A DNA stretch of 64,000 bases from Apus apus (Eukaryota; Chordata; Aves; Apodiformes; Apodidae): NCBI RefSeq assembly GCF_020740795.1, contig NC_067282.1:129141132-129205131 (forward strand), in the 5' to 3' direction. Positions 49,781 through 63,019 of this stretch are shown here, piece after piece. Made by a program: the position numbers and the translations under genes. Numbering within the stretch: the stretch's first letter is position 1; every line of letters starts with the position of its first letter. The notes under the pieces are model-generated. The model was not told the DNA's origin. It was given only the letters and a program-made list of their open reading frames with translations, and did not search any database.

Positions 49781-51584
49781 TGAGAGAGGCACATCTGCAA
49801 CATTCCTCAGGCACTCTGGGGGACCAGGGATGAGCTTAATGGCCCTCACAAATCAGTGGGCAGGGGCTGCATAGATGGAGGCCTTTGGTAAGGCTGGTCA
49901 GGGCAACTAAGGGGTTTTGGTGCACTCAAGGCCCTTGTGCCTGTAACTTAACAACAGAGCTTGTAACACAGGGAAGTTATTGTCCTTAACAATCCAGTAG
50001 TGCTCTATCCTATTGCTCAACTCATCTCAGCACACAGAGTCTTGAAGGGATGGTCCCTCAAGGGATTGGTAAGGTCAGTAGCTCCATATATTAGATTTCC
50101 AGGGAGTAGCTGTCATGGAGATAGCTACTGCTTGTCCAGCTACCTCCACCCAAGAATCCACTAGTGCACATAGAAGAACTTCATATCCCTATGCAGACAC
50201 CCAGATGAACAGGAGCGATAACAGCCCACTTCATGGCATCCTCAACACTTTGCCCTCTTTAAGAATAAAGTTGTGAACGGAGTACAGAAATTTGCAGAAG
50301 TCTGGAAATAAAAGGAGCATTTAAATTGGCTTCTTCAACACTTTATCCTGGTCTTTGAGATTAGCACACCTAACACCTTGACTGGCTCCTTGAAGAATAG
50401 AATCACATGCTTTTGTTTGGGTTCAGCTAGACCTCTTAGCAATACTTGTGGTTACATTAATCATCCAGAGCAGTCAGAATGTTCTCCTTTTTAAAAAAAC
50501 TCTGTGAGATAAGTCCACCAGGTTCTCATGCAAACCTATCTGAAAACACCATATCTCTTCCTGAAGAGAGCCACTCTTAACCCTGTTTTCTAATGTAACA
50601 TCTTTACCAACAGTGCTGTCTCTTTGCTCTCCTGCAGCCTAAACATAGTTTTGCAGTCTAAATCCAAAGTTCCACTTCAGTATAATCAGGCATTTAAGGT
50701 TCTAATCTTAATCTTCAAGTCTGAGAACAAAACCCCTCATCTCACCGGTGCCATTTCCAGTCAGAATCACTCTTGCTGTAAAGTGTTCCAATTTATAAAC
50801 CCTGGCCCTTGGGGGCAAACACCTAATTGTTTAAATGGTGTTGTGCAAATATTCTTGAGGTGAACAGTCCCCCTAACACCTGCTGCTGTAGTTAATGACT
50901 GTTCATTTACTTCTAGCCATAACACGCATATGTATAATCTCCCTCTGTGCAGAGACCTTACGGAAAATGTTTTAAAAAGGCAGGAATGTTCAAGCCACCT
51001 TCTTCTAGTTTTTCTTTACCAAAAAGATAGAAAGAGAATGCACAGATAAGTGTGCTCTCAGACCAAATGGTGAGAGGATCTCATTCGTTTGAATATATTA
51101 AGCCATCAGTGGACACATATACATGATGGAGTGCTTCTATTTTGTATGAACAAGTGGCCATGCAGTGACTGGATGACAAACCACTCCCCAGTCTCAACAA
51201 TTTTCTGTGAGCAAGATTGAGTATAGGACAGCCCACTGGCTGCACTGCTTGCCTCCCAGATGGGCTGTGGAATCCCTCAGAAGCAAGGGGATCAAACCCA
51301 GTGGGGCAGCCCCTGCTCCACAGTAGGGCTACTGACCGTTCCGGTTTGCTGTCCTCCCCTCTAGCACCAACTTACTGGGGTGCCCCACACCCTGTGAAAG
51401 CATCCCACAAGTGGCTCAGAGCAATAACTGAGAGCAGAAGCGGGTCCTTTCACAAGCTGAGATGGCAGTTTGTGCCCAGAAGCAAACGAAATAATAAACC
51501 TCATAATACTTTAAACTCACAAGTTAACTGCAGTTATTATTCCTATTCAAGTGCTTAATCCTACCCTGATTCTCAAACTGTGTT
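49781..51584. other. Intergenic DNA
   Basis: No exon seen. A tRNA B-box-like GGATCAAACCC near 51290 has no acceptable A-box partner and was not called. Confidence 0.45.
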
Positions 51585-51730
51585 TGCTTCCATGTCCCAC
51601 AGCAACAAATTCCACAGGTTGATTAGATGCCACTCTAAAGTTTACAGCCTTCCAAGTGTTTCAAACATGTAGCCTTCATTTTACCATGTTGATCTAGCAT
51701 GAAGAGGTAAATGGAAGTGTCCAGTTAATT
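51585..51730 (-). mobile_element. Ancient CR1-like LINE fragment (antisense)
   Basis: 'aacaaattccacaggttgatta', 'cttccaagtgtttcaaacatgtagccttcattt' and 'gcatgaagaggtaaatggaagtg' follow in order the antisense of the old amniote CR1 3' region (GAGTTCCACAGGTTGA, TTTTAAACCTGCTGCC..ATTTCATTT, TATGAGAAGGAGTAAATAACACTT). It is the same family as the fragment near 38.5 kb but a neighbouring segment, diverged and non-coding. Confidence 0.65.
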
Positions 51731-54700
51731 ACAATCAGTTGGCTCTCATCATAGTAGAAAGAGAGTTGGTTAGGTAATCAAGAGCTCCTAATGGCAAGGA
51801 CATTCTTAAACTGAGGAGGTAAGGGTTGAGGTTCCAACCATCTTGGATGTGAGAAACTACAAGGGATGTGAGAAATTACAAGGAATGTGAGACTGGCTTT
51901 TCTGAAGTGGCCTACTCTTGTTCCCAGAGAAATTTTATAGCTTAGTTTAATGGGAGCACAGGGATATATTGGAATACTTTGATTAACTTTGATTAACACT
52001 GGAAATGCAGAAGTTTATTCCCTCTATAAAAAATAAGTTAGAATACTATCATAAATGCATTTTTCTTTCAGAGGCAAATCAGCTCCCACAATAATCAGTA
52101 CAGCTGGACCTATTTGGCTGAGGAGGAGCATTGCAATGGCGGTTTAAAAACTTAGAAACAGTATGTCAAGTTCTTCAGTACAACAGCTCCTGCTCCTTCT
52201 TTGCCTAGGTCACAATGTTCACCTCACGTGAAAAAACCAAAATATCACATGAAAACCCAAATATCCATTAGTATGTTTTTACCAAAAATTGTAATGCTAA
52301 AAACGCTAGTTCCGTAAAACAACATTTTGCAATGGAAACATGTTAATTTAGAATAATCTTGTATCACAAAATCACTTCTAAATTTTAAATGGAATTTTCT
52401 GCAAAGTTAAGCTTCAGTAATTTGACACTCACCTGGAATATAGGTCAAAACTCTGCTGGGCTGAAAAAATATTTATTTAAATAAGTAGGACTACTCTGAG
52501 ATGACAGGAAGACTAACCTATAGGTCTTCCAATAGTCTCACAGCCAGTAATCATCCCAAATAAACTCTGAGTATCTAAGTCTCAATAAAGCAGAATAAAG
52601 AACTCCAGTGGAATGTCAGGCCCAGCCTAAAAAATTAACATGGAAATCCTCTTACTGTGTGTCAGATATTAGACTGCCTGGGAAGGAAGAAAACCAAGGA
52701 TCACAGACAGGAAAGAGACACACAAGAGGCTGAAGAAATAACTCTAGTGCAGATGATAGCCTACTGATTGGGGTGTCAGCTGCAATATAAAAAACTGGAC
52801 TTAAACCTCTGCTAAGTCTGTCTTTGCCAACCCACACAAGTGCCCTAAGTAGACAGCTCTCTAGCTGTCCCAAGGAGTCTTTGCACATGGGTGTGAAAAT
52901 ATTTTACAAGATCTTTGAGTTTTCCTTGGCCTTGCCACTACACACGTAAAGAACCTTTCTTGAACCTCAAACACTTTCACGGGATGAAGCACTCGTCTTT
53001 CTGCTGTTGAAAGCTGTGCACTTTAAAGCTCAACCTTCTGAAAATTTTGACTCAAGGAACTGGTTGTGCTAGTTCTGTAGAGGATTCTGCTATGCAAATG
53101 GGCACTGAAGTAGTAAAATCATCAAAGCAATGCTAGCTATTCAACAATGAGCTGCCATTTTGTTGCCAGAGAAACACTGTGTTGAATGAAATGCATTTAG
53201 AAAAACATTACTACAAAAGGAAAATATGAGTAATCAACGTGAAGCAATGAGCCATGGAAGTTTGTTTTATGAAATGTCTTCCGGACTTTCTCAAAATATT
53301 AGACATGCTGACACAGATATCAGAGAGGTTTTCTGTTATTCCTTAGAGAGGTGTTTTCAGTTTTAGATTCATCACCCCAAAATTATATCATCTTGGTCTA
53401 CCTGTCACATTAAGTTTTTGAATGGAGGAGACTGAGAGTCTGACTGTCATGAGAGAACCTGAAAGAACTTCATTCCAATCAACATGCTCATGGTTATGCC
53501 TTTTTGGGGTTGTTTTTTGTGGGGGTGTGTGAATGCCCTTCTCTAGTTCTTCCACATGACTTCATCCTCCTTCCTTGAAGACACTGAATCAAATCCTACT
53601 CTTTGCACCATATAACACAAGCAAAGAAACTCTCATGTGAGTAGAGAAGGAAGGTTACATTTCAGGATCTTAAGCTGAGCTCTCCAGAATCATCTCTAGC
53701 CTTGAAGCCTCTCATTTTATTAAATCCATAGACTGGAAATACAACATAGCCTAACCAACTCCCAGTGAGCCAAAAATTCAGTTTGCTTTCTTTACAACAT
53801 GCTATATTCTGCAAGGAGGGTTAAAAGTAATCTGCTGATAGCGTGGGCTATTACAAAAGTAATACTTTCTCCAACAGGAGCAAGAAGACAGCACAAAAGG
53901 AACTGGGCCTCTTTAAAGCATGCATATTCTTTTTCCTCAGGTGCTCCTGGAGTTTGGTTTTACTTAGGTTGAGAAAATACGCTGGGAATCACATAGAAAC
54001 ATGCTGTAGGCTTCATCAGCCTGCTGGGTGTTCTTAATAACCTGCAAATACTTGATTACAAGAAAACCATCTCATTACAAATAAAATTAAGAAGATACAC
54101 AAGCAAGTCTGGTTATAGCAGCATTCCATACCTCAGCATACAGATATGATTTTGGTACTCTGCATGCAATACAGAAAAGTATTGGCATATCCTCTGTCTG
54201 TACAAGAAAGCAATGTCTACAATATCAGCACAGAGAGGTCAAGGGACATGGAAGCTTGAATCTGTTGCATTTGCCTATTGCCAGTTTAATAAAGTACATT
54301 TTCAAGTAAGATGTGGAGGTAAAGAGAAATGAACATAAGCTCCCCCCTGGGCCTGGAGCTTACTTAATTAGCCAACCAAAAGACTGGGAAGGTAGAATAA
54401 AACAAAGAAGACCTAATCCTCTTACACTTTGTATCTTATTTGGCTGTGAAAACAAACTGCAAAACACTCATCAAATAATAAAAACACTGAATCATGACAA
54501 AACTTTTTACTTCCTTTTAATTTTATTTTTTTCCACCTTGTTTCAAGCCCTCTTACCTAATTGAGGTGTGAACCTCCTTTGAAGAAACACTGTCAATTTC
54601 ATGACATTGTCTCCATTAGAGTGTGCACTTTTCCATTTTTGGTGACTGTCCTTAATAAGATGTGCCCCATCAGAATTCAAACACTTGGGGATAGGATTAT

Positions 54701-57700
54701 GTCTAAGTATATCCATTACTTTTGCTTGAGGAAAATGAACGGCTGTTGTCACTTGATAGGTACTTCATCTGTTACAACAGGATTTTTATTTTCAGTCATT
54801 CGGCTTTTACTGACTGATGCACACTCTCCTATGACACTTCCCTGGAGAATGTTTTCCTCTGGCCATATATATTGGTCATCAGCAAAGAAAATAACACTCC
54901 AGGCTTGCAGCTGGTTCTGACACATTGCAGGCACAACATTGGAGCCCTTACCAAGCCACTGTGCCTGTTCTGTAGTGCCATCATACCTCAGGGACCTGCT
55001 CTGCCTTCTCTGAAGTAACCCAGATGCTAACCCAGATAGCTCTGAGGACAGAGCAGTAGCCAATTAAAAATTAAAAAAAAAAGAAAAAAAAAAAAGGGGG
55101 AAACAAAAAAGACACATTCATCTGATCAAATCTTATTGTCTAAATGCTCTTGGTAGAGACCATGCAAAAAGTCAAGGCTTGAGGTGATCCTTCCTCTGCA
55201 CTTGGAGTGCATCTGAATAAAAGGCTTTAGTATGAGCTTGCTGTTACTAACCACCTAGTTGAATGCTTAAGCCCAGAGGGAAGTTTTTGTTAGTATAGAC
55301 ACATTGACAATGTCCAGGCAGGGATGACTGTTAGAACCACAGACCAAAGAGCAGCAGCAGGGCTAGATGGAGATCCACTATTCAGATCTTTCATTGCTGT
55401 TATCTCACTTTCCAAAACCCTTCATTAGAGTCACCTTCATGCTTATCAATGACGAGGGAAGTTTGCTGGTATTCCACCAGTCCACTGAAAGCCCTGCACT
55501 TCTTGCTTCTGTACCAAGTGGAGCCCAGCACAAAATTCAGCTAGGTCAGACAAAATATTGTCTCCCAAGTGTCTCTGAATGGATTTAGGCATCTGAGGGA
55601 GAGGAAGTATTCCAGTATTTTCATTACACTTATGCATATTTAGGGTTGCATGGTCAGCCTCAGGCATCCAAGAACTATGAGTAAGCACTGCTGCCACACA
55701 AAATGGAGAGATTTAGTTTCTTTGAAAACAGAAAACAATAACAGCAGGTTTTGTCCATGACCAGTTTTTAACTCCCACTAGCTCACTTCTGACATTTAGT
55801 TTTGCCAACTCCTGCAAATTTCTATAAAGTGATCTTTGGCCCTAGGATCCCCACATGAATTAATCATGCATTCCTTCAGCTGTCTGACAATTCTTCAGTG
55901 CCCAAAGAAATCTGCCCTTTGTGTCCACCACTCATCCCCTGCTTCTGCATCTGCAACAGCTCTTCACCTTCAGACCATGCCTGGGAATGGTAGTTTCCAG
56001 AAGATTTCTCTACACCTCACGCAATGCCAAGGCAGAAGTAATTACTTGAGAGATATTTTGTCCCGTTTATTTCCTAGAATGGAACTTAAAGGAGGATGTT
56101 GAGGAGAGAAGAGAGAACCAGAATGTAAACTGACTCATTTTTTTCGTCCTGTGATGGAGCCAGCTTAGCTGTCCTAAAATGACGGGTAATTTCAGCTCCA
56201 CTCCCATCCCAGGAAAATAACATGAGATGCTGTCTACCCTTTAGGTTCTCTGGTAGCCTGAGCAAAATGAATAGAGGCTAAGAAGGCTTAGCCTCCTGCA
56301 GAAACCCTCACTGACTGCTCTTCCCCACAAGGCAACCAGTCAGAAACCTCCTGTGAAAAAGCCAGCTGTAGCCTGCAGCTTGGCACAGCTACCTGACTGC
56401 TAGCAGCAGGGGTCAAAGACGTATGACTAAGGTGAGAGGTTCACCAGCTGGCACTGTTGCTAGGATGAGCTCAGAGACCAGGGTGGCTCCAGATGGAAGT
56501 AGCTGCTGATGCTATTAATGAATCCTGTGCGTTCTGTCCAACCCTCCAGCTACATTCTGCTCCCCAAATATCAAACCAGACTGAAAAATAGATTTAGCCT
56601 TCTTTGCACTACTCTAGTGATAGAAAGCAAGAGAAGCCAACCCTGCAGAGTATTCTTGGCCCAAGGAACTTTTCTGAGTGGCCAAGGGAGGGCATAATGA
56701 CCCAAGGCTCTCCCAGCCTTGGCATAATGGACATGGCTGAGGAAGAGGCAAGTGCCTTGGGCTGAGGCACATGAATTACCCTTGTGGCCGTTCTAGTTCA
56801 CCCCGAGTCAGGTGGGGATCTGGCCTAGCTGGGAGTTTCAGCCTGTGGCATAATGCCAGCTGTGCCATCCCCTTCTGTGGGGCTCCCAAGTTGAAATTCA
56901 GATTTTGTTTGGCTGGGTTGCTCTACTGCAGCATCGCTAGGCCAGACATCTTTTTTAGATATTACATTTTACATGTATGCTTTAAACAAATAGCTTGTAT
57001 TTTAGGAGCACTTAGCCATAAGTATATAAACTGCTCTGAGGTTTACCCCATTGGAATTAGAATGAACCTAATTCATAATTCAGACATCAGGCTAGAAACA
57101 GCTCAGCTTTGCTCCACGGACCTATAGCTTGATGTCTGAACTGCCCACGAGACGCCCTCTAATCCCAATAGCTGTAACCTAACCTCAGAGTGGTTTCTAA
57201 ACTTACTAAATAAATATACTTTTTTTAAAGAGGAATGCACCATATTTATTAGGGTTTTTGCTCCGTTCAGGCAGACTGTCATTTTAGAGCTGTTTCTGTG
57301 AGAGAGGCTGTGGAGAGACACAACTATATTCAAGAAAGATTTCAGAGCATACCTTCTTTTTTTTTTCAGCAAAAATCCAGCCCTCTCTATTTAACTGAGC
57401 ACAGAAAGTGGCTGAAGATACAATTTCTTAAGCTATAGAGGGCTACCTTCCATAAGCACTTACCCATTCAAAAACTCTTTCTGCATGGGCAGCCATACTG
57501 AATTCCCTGTCCCTGCCCACTCCAGAAGGTTACCAAAGAATGTTAATTCTTCCATCAGCTTTTTATTTCACATGCTCATATGCTGTACTCAGGTAAATAA
57601 AAAAATATCTTCCCAGTTAAACTGGAGTGACTGTGTTTGGTTTCTCATTAAAGTGTGCATTCAGTCTTCACTCCCACTTTGTAAGAAAATCTTGTTCATT

Positions 57701-57726
57701 ACTAAGAATTATTTTATATGCATCAA
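51731..57726. other. Intergenic DNA
   Basis: About 6 kb with no recognised exon. It contains a 19-bp minisatellite at 51845-51893 and an A-rich run near 55062-55096. None of the open frames shows a known domain. Confidence 0.5.
51845..51893. repeat. 19-bp minisatellite, about 2.6 units
   Basis: Units GGATGTGAGAAACTACAAG and GGATGTGAGAAATTACAAG plus a partial third (GAATGTGAGAC), differing by single substitutions. Confidence 0.85.
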
Positions 57727-58417
57727 TCATGGAATCATAGAATCATAGAACCATTCAGGTTGGAAAAGCCCCTTGGGATCACTGAGTCCAACCATCATCC
57801 CTACTCTACAAAGTTCTCCCGTAAACCACATCCACCAACACCATATCCAAACAACCCTTAAACACACCCAGGGATGGTGACTCCACCACCTCCCTGGGCA
57901 GCCTATTCCAGTGTCTAACCACTCTTTCTGTGATTTTTTTTTCCCTAATGTCCAGTCTAAACCTCCCCTGTTGCAGCTTGAAGCCCTTCCCTTTTGTTCT
58001 GTCGCTAATGACCTGTGAGAAGAGACCAGCACCAACCTCTCTACAGTGACCTTTCAGGTAGCTGTAGAGACTGATGAGGTCTCCCCTCAGCCTCCTCTTC
58101 CTCAAACTAAACATTCCCAGCTCCTTCAAGCGTTCTTCATCAGACTGATTCTCTAGGCCCTTCACCAGCTTCGTTGCCCTCCTCTGTACTTGCTCCAGCA
58201 CCTCGAGATCTCTCTTGAATTGAGGTGCCCAAAACTGGACACAACACTCCAGGGGTGGCCTCACCAGTGCTGAGTACAGAGGACAATCACCTCTCTGCTT
58301 CTGCTGGTCACACTATTTCTAACAAGCCAGGATGCCATTGGCTTTCTTGGCCACCTGGGCACACTGCTGGCTCATATTCAGCTGCTTGTCAATCAGAACC
58401 CCCAGGTCCTTCATTGT
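57727..58417 (-). mobile_element. CR1 LINE, 5'-truncated, about 690 bp
   Basis: The left end has ATCATAGA octamers and 'ttcaggttggaaaagcccc', the reverse complement of a bird CR1 3' terminus. The minus strand then encodes the C-terminal end of CR1 ORF2. A frame at 58264-57806 contains [36 protein letters not shown] and [15 protein letters not shown], all typical of the region after the reverse transcriptase catalytic domain. The 5' end stops within '[15 protein letters not shown]'-type sequence near 58417. It is relatively well preserved but cannot be active. Confidence 0.95.
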
Positions 58418-61400
58418 ATGAAGATAAAAAAGCTGATTTTTCAAAATAGTGTTTTTGCAAGAGGAAGGAATACATTCATAGCTTGAAAGTCTGGCTGTCT
58501 GATCTGATCATGGCTTTCAGATTTGATCTTCATTGGTCATTTTTCAACTTCACTCAACACTTCATATACTGGAAAAGGGCTGTGCAGCAGGGACTTTTCT
58601 GAATGCCTTAATACCACAAACTGTATCTGGTCAGTATGTCTGCTCTCCATGTGTGCCTGTCTTCACAGCAAATAAATGCCAGAAATAGCATTCCTACAGG
58701 ATTTCCAGTTCAAAAGCCACAAGAATGCTCTTTCTCATGGTATGGCACCGTGCAATAAAATGGTGTCATCTGGAAAATTACAGTCTTGGAAACAAATGTT
58801 TTTTCCCTCTTCACTGATTTAAATCATCTAAAAATAGATCAGTTGTCACATAACTTTTATATTTGTTAGGGGAGCCCCTCATTTCATCTTGTGTCAGTAC
58901 AAGAAACATATAACAAGACAGACAGATCTTCCCAGGGAATCCCCTAGGAATATCTTCTTTCTTTAATTGTGCAAAATCCTCAGAAATAAAACCTGTGACC
59001 AGTACATTAAAAATTGAGAACCCACCCAAAGTCCCAACAAGCAATGGTTTCAGGGAATATTTATATAGTACAAATTTAGGGAGAGAAGAAAGGAAATGTC
59101 ATGGACTAAACTTCAGTTCTACCTGTTTTCTTAAGTGAGACTTCTCAAAAATGACTTCTGCAGAAGCTCAAAGAAAAATCATGATTGCCACTTTGAGAGT
59201 GTCTTATTCTTATCCTATTTTGACATTTTTTACATGATCAGCAAAAAAACTTGGAGTATAAGCTACCTCACTGCAAGTCTAGATCTTTATTTCCTTCTGA
59301 CAGGATTCAGGCTTTCACTATTAGGACTTCAAGGGTTCAGGCCACACTGATGGTCTGAAGCTGCACAGACACAGAAACTCTGGCAGCCTCTTGAACACCA
59401 CATTTGTAATTCTATATATAATCCATATCACATCAGTGATCAGAGATTCCTCATAAACAAAGTAAGCAGTAAATTGCAGTGTCTGAAAGTTTATTTGGAG
59501 TTTTCAGTTACTTCTGAAAAATGTTGATGATGGAGTAAAGAACAAGTTTAAAGGTAGTGAGTGGAATTATCAGTTACCATGATTGGCATGCTAAATTTCA
59601 GGTAATGAAATTAAATTAAAGAGTGTGTATCAATTCAAGGCAAAATGTTTTTTCTTCTGGTCATGATCCTGTTACAACCTCTTACTACCCAAGACACCTC
59701 ACATCTTTTTTAGAAAAGGATGGTGTTTTCTTCAGCTCCATACAAGTTGGTAATAATATACACTACAAATTGCTCTATACACTCTAAAACCAAAACACAC
59801 ATTGAAACTTAATTTTTCTAAGTGGGAAAACCTGCAATTCCGCAGAGCAAAAGTCCTTTGCTAAAAGTACTTCCTTGCCCAGCCCCAATAATTAACATCT
59901 CCTAGGCTGAAAACACCTCTCTTTGGCACACACAAAAGAGAGGTTTGCATGCAAGCTTTCTTCCACATACTTCTGTTTAACAGCTGTATACAAGATCAGC
60001 CAGGACAGGCACACGACATGCTTTCAGATGAAATACACATGTGAGCCATAAGTCTGCTAGAAATTCCCAGAGCCACAACATTTCACTTGTCATATTCCTT
60101 GGCTTCATTCCTACACCAATGGAGTATCAGCTTCAGAGCCTCACTAGGGAAAACAGGCATCTTACATTTTGGTTTCAGGCATTTGGTCACCCACACCAAC
60201 AGTGGTATTGTAGCCATGTTTTAACCATGTATCATTGTTTTTCTTCATCTTTACTTATGCTTTCTGGAAGGTTATATGGCAGTTGTGAGCAGCAGAAATA
60301 TCCTTCTTTCACAGGTGACAGCAAAAAAATGTCTGCTGATAGTTTCAGCACAGGAAAACTTGCTCCAAAAATCTGTATGGAAAGAAAGCTTTGATGACAA
60401 GATTTTAAAAGGTATTTAAGGACCTGAATAAGCAGGTAGGATTTAAAATAATCTAAAAGCTAGCCCCCTTTACAAAAGGGAAGATATTAAATAAGCCTCA
60501 GAGCTAGGTTACTTTTTGTGAATATTCTTTTTTAAAAGTCATGGTAGTTTGCTTCTGTTTGACTGTGTTCCCTCTCTGCAGACCATCTGTAATTGTGCAT
60601 GTCCACTCACCTAGGAAAGACTGAGGGCAATGAAGGAATGAACAAAAACCGTATTGCTAAAAGATTGTGAAGGTCAAAGCACTTTCACCACAGCTTCCCA
60701 CCCTCCCAAGACAAAACTCAAGAGTATTCCTGTGGGAGGACAACACTATTTGCAAAAGCAGTAGGCTGAACTTACTGGCCTCTCAGAGCAGCACAGCTTT
60801 GGAGTAGAAGGCTACGGATGACAGGGAGAAAAAGAAGGGACACTGAACCATTCCCTGCTCCTTGACCTACAGCACAGAGCCCAGCCTCAGCGTACCAACT
60901 TGAAGCCATCTGTAGAGTTTCATTGTCAGATCCCACCTCATTCTTTAGTTCCTGCAAGGCCACCTCTTTCCTTTCTGCCCTTCAGTCACTGTGACACAAA
61001 TGCTCACCCACTGCAAGGGGCTGAAGTAGCAGCAGGACTAGCAGCTGACTGACGGGAGGATGAAGCTCCCTGCTGACAGACATCAGTATCTCCTAGAAGG
61101 CAAAAAGGAAGAAACTCTGAGAAAGAAAAGAAGCTCTCTGCCACTCTATTTTCATCCACCTGCAGTGGAGCAAATATATCAGGTTGCATAAATCAGTACC
61201 AAAGAATCTGTGTGTCCATGTGGACCCTGAAGTGGATACAATATCCTTGTGAGGGGCCCTTCCATGAAGATCAAGAGTTTGATTTAGTTGGTATTTTTCT
61301 GGTCAGAGAATGGAAATAACTCAAATGTAGATGCTTAGATAGAGCCAGTCATAGGACAGTATTGTGCTAGCAGAAATTTGTGAGCATTTCTTCGAGTAGC

Positions 61401-61688
61401 CACGCACACACAGTATTTCTCCAAGTTGCAAACAGCCCCATGCTAACAAAAGTGATGTGAAGGCTTCCTGCAGTGGAAAATGGATCAGAAGATTTGTATT
61501 ATCATCAGGAAGGGAACTGCTGTTGTCCATGTATCCGTGTCTAAGCATTAAACGGTCAAGCCAAGCTTGTATCTTTATTATAATTCCAGGTCTACCATAA
61601 TCACTGGATTGGAACTTCACTTCCTAACTGTGGTGGTGTAGACCCTCCTGTTCACCAAGCCATGTCGCAGCACCAACATCAGCCAGCA

Positions 61689-61764
61689 TTGTTCTTGCTT
61701 TGGTTGCAGGTGCAGTGGTCCCAACACTGTTCTTGTTTCAGTGGCAGGAGCAGTGGGCTGGTAC
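61689..61764. repeat. Diverged 38-bp tandem duplication
   Basis: 'ttgttcttgctttggttgcaggtgcagtgg' and 'ctgttcttgtttcagtggcaggagcagtgg' are offset by 38 bp, with several substitutions. Confidence 0.7.
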
Positions 61765-62166
61765 AACCTGGCACTTTCTGACCTCGCCTACTGGAGCAGT
61801 GAGTGTAGATGATTTTGAACCTTTTTGTCCTAGAGCAAACACAGTGATTTGGGGTGATCAGGCACTCCCTAACTGCACCTAGAACTCAGCTTGCAGAACA
61901 TACCTGAGACCTCTCCTGCTTGGAACACAGGCCCACTCTGAAAGTTGCCAAAGATGACCAACCCTGAATAGTAGCTATCATGGAAAAGTACTGACCAAAG
62001 TCAATCTATCTTGGATTCTATACATACTGGTCTTAAGAGGGAGGCTCTTCAGAGCTCTCTGGGATCACTCAGAGCTGTGACCCGCACCACATGGGTCTCA
62101 TGAAGGAACCTGGTTAATCTGACTGAAAGAGTAAGTAGCCAGCCAGTTCTGCTAGGTACTGGGGAA

Positions 62167-62199
62167 AATCAAATTATATCCAGCTGGTATAATTTGATT
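62167..62199. repeat. 33-bp near-perfect palindrome
   Basis: Arms AATCAAATTATA (62167-62178) and TATAATTTGATT (62188-62199) are exact reverse complements and flank T plus CCAGCTGG, itself a palindrome containing an E-box-like CAGCTG. The only asymmetry is the single extra T at 62179. The inverted symmetry does not extend into the flanks. Confidence 0.9.
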
Positions 62200-63019
62200 C
62201 CACTGGGTAATCATGGGGTAGGAAGAATGCTACTTCTTTCATAAAATGAGGTACTAAAATTTAACATTTTAGCAGGTTAACCTCTATATCTGTGTGTTTG
62301 TGCACAATTTAGTTTAGATTTTTACTTGAACCCCTGTATTGATTACAATTGATTCTTGATGATTAAGTTATTAGAAAATCATATCATTTAATTTTGTGGA
62401 ACATTATAATTGTGTTAAACAATCTTAACTCATTGCTATTTCAAATCACGCCAGACCCATAAGTATGTGTTAAGCACTACACTGAAATCCCTACCATTAA
62501 ACCTCTTACTTGTGATCAGATGACCAAGTCTGGGAGTAGGAGTGGATTCAGCCTCACCCAGCCTCCTCTCTGCAAAGGAGTTTAGAATGCAAGGTGGTCC
62601 ACTCTGAACCTCATGACTCAATGGGATGATCTTCCTCATTCTTTTTCCCTGATCCCTGTGCAAATCACTCCAGCCTGTTCCCGACTCAGTCTCCCCTATC
62701 TCTGGACCAATGACTTTCCTTGATTGCTGTGTAAATCAATCCCATCCATTTCCAACCCCTACACACCCCTTCCACACAGTAACAGAGTGAACCTTGCCAT
62801 TGAATTTGGTTCAGTCACATAAATCTATATTAAAAAATCACCTTTTCTTGATATCTTTGTTGGTGATTCTTTAAGAGACCATAAGACCTTCCCCTCTCAT
62901 CTGTGACACTAATACAGATTACTTTAACCATCATGACATGACATGTTAGCTCTGAGCATGCTCAAGCAGTTACCACTACTTGGAAAAACATGTATCCAAA
63001 GTGTATTTTAATTGTCAGA

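Larger units (their letters stand above)
58418..63018. other. Intergenic DNA
   Basis: No exon recognised. Contains a 38-bp tandem duplication (61689-61764) and a 33-bp palindrome (62167-62199). Confidence 0.5.

Noticed and set aside
51225..51310. tRNA- or SINE-like segment with GGATCAAACCC
   Set aside because: No A-box at suitable spacing and no cloverleaf can be drawn.
58225..58449. Plus-strand open frame over the CR1 at 57.7-58.4 kb
   Set aside because: Antisense shadow of the minus-strand CR1 ORF2 fragment.
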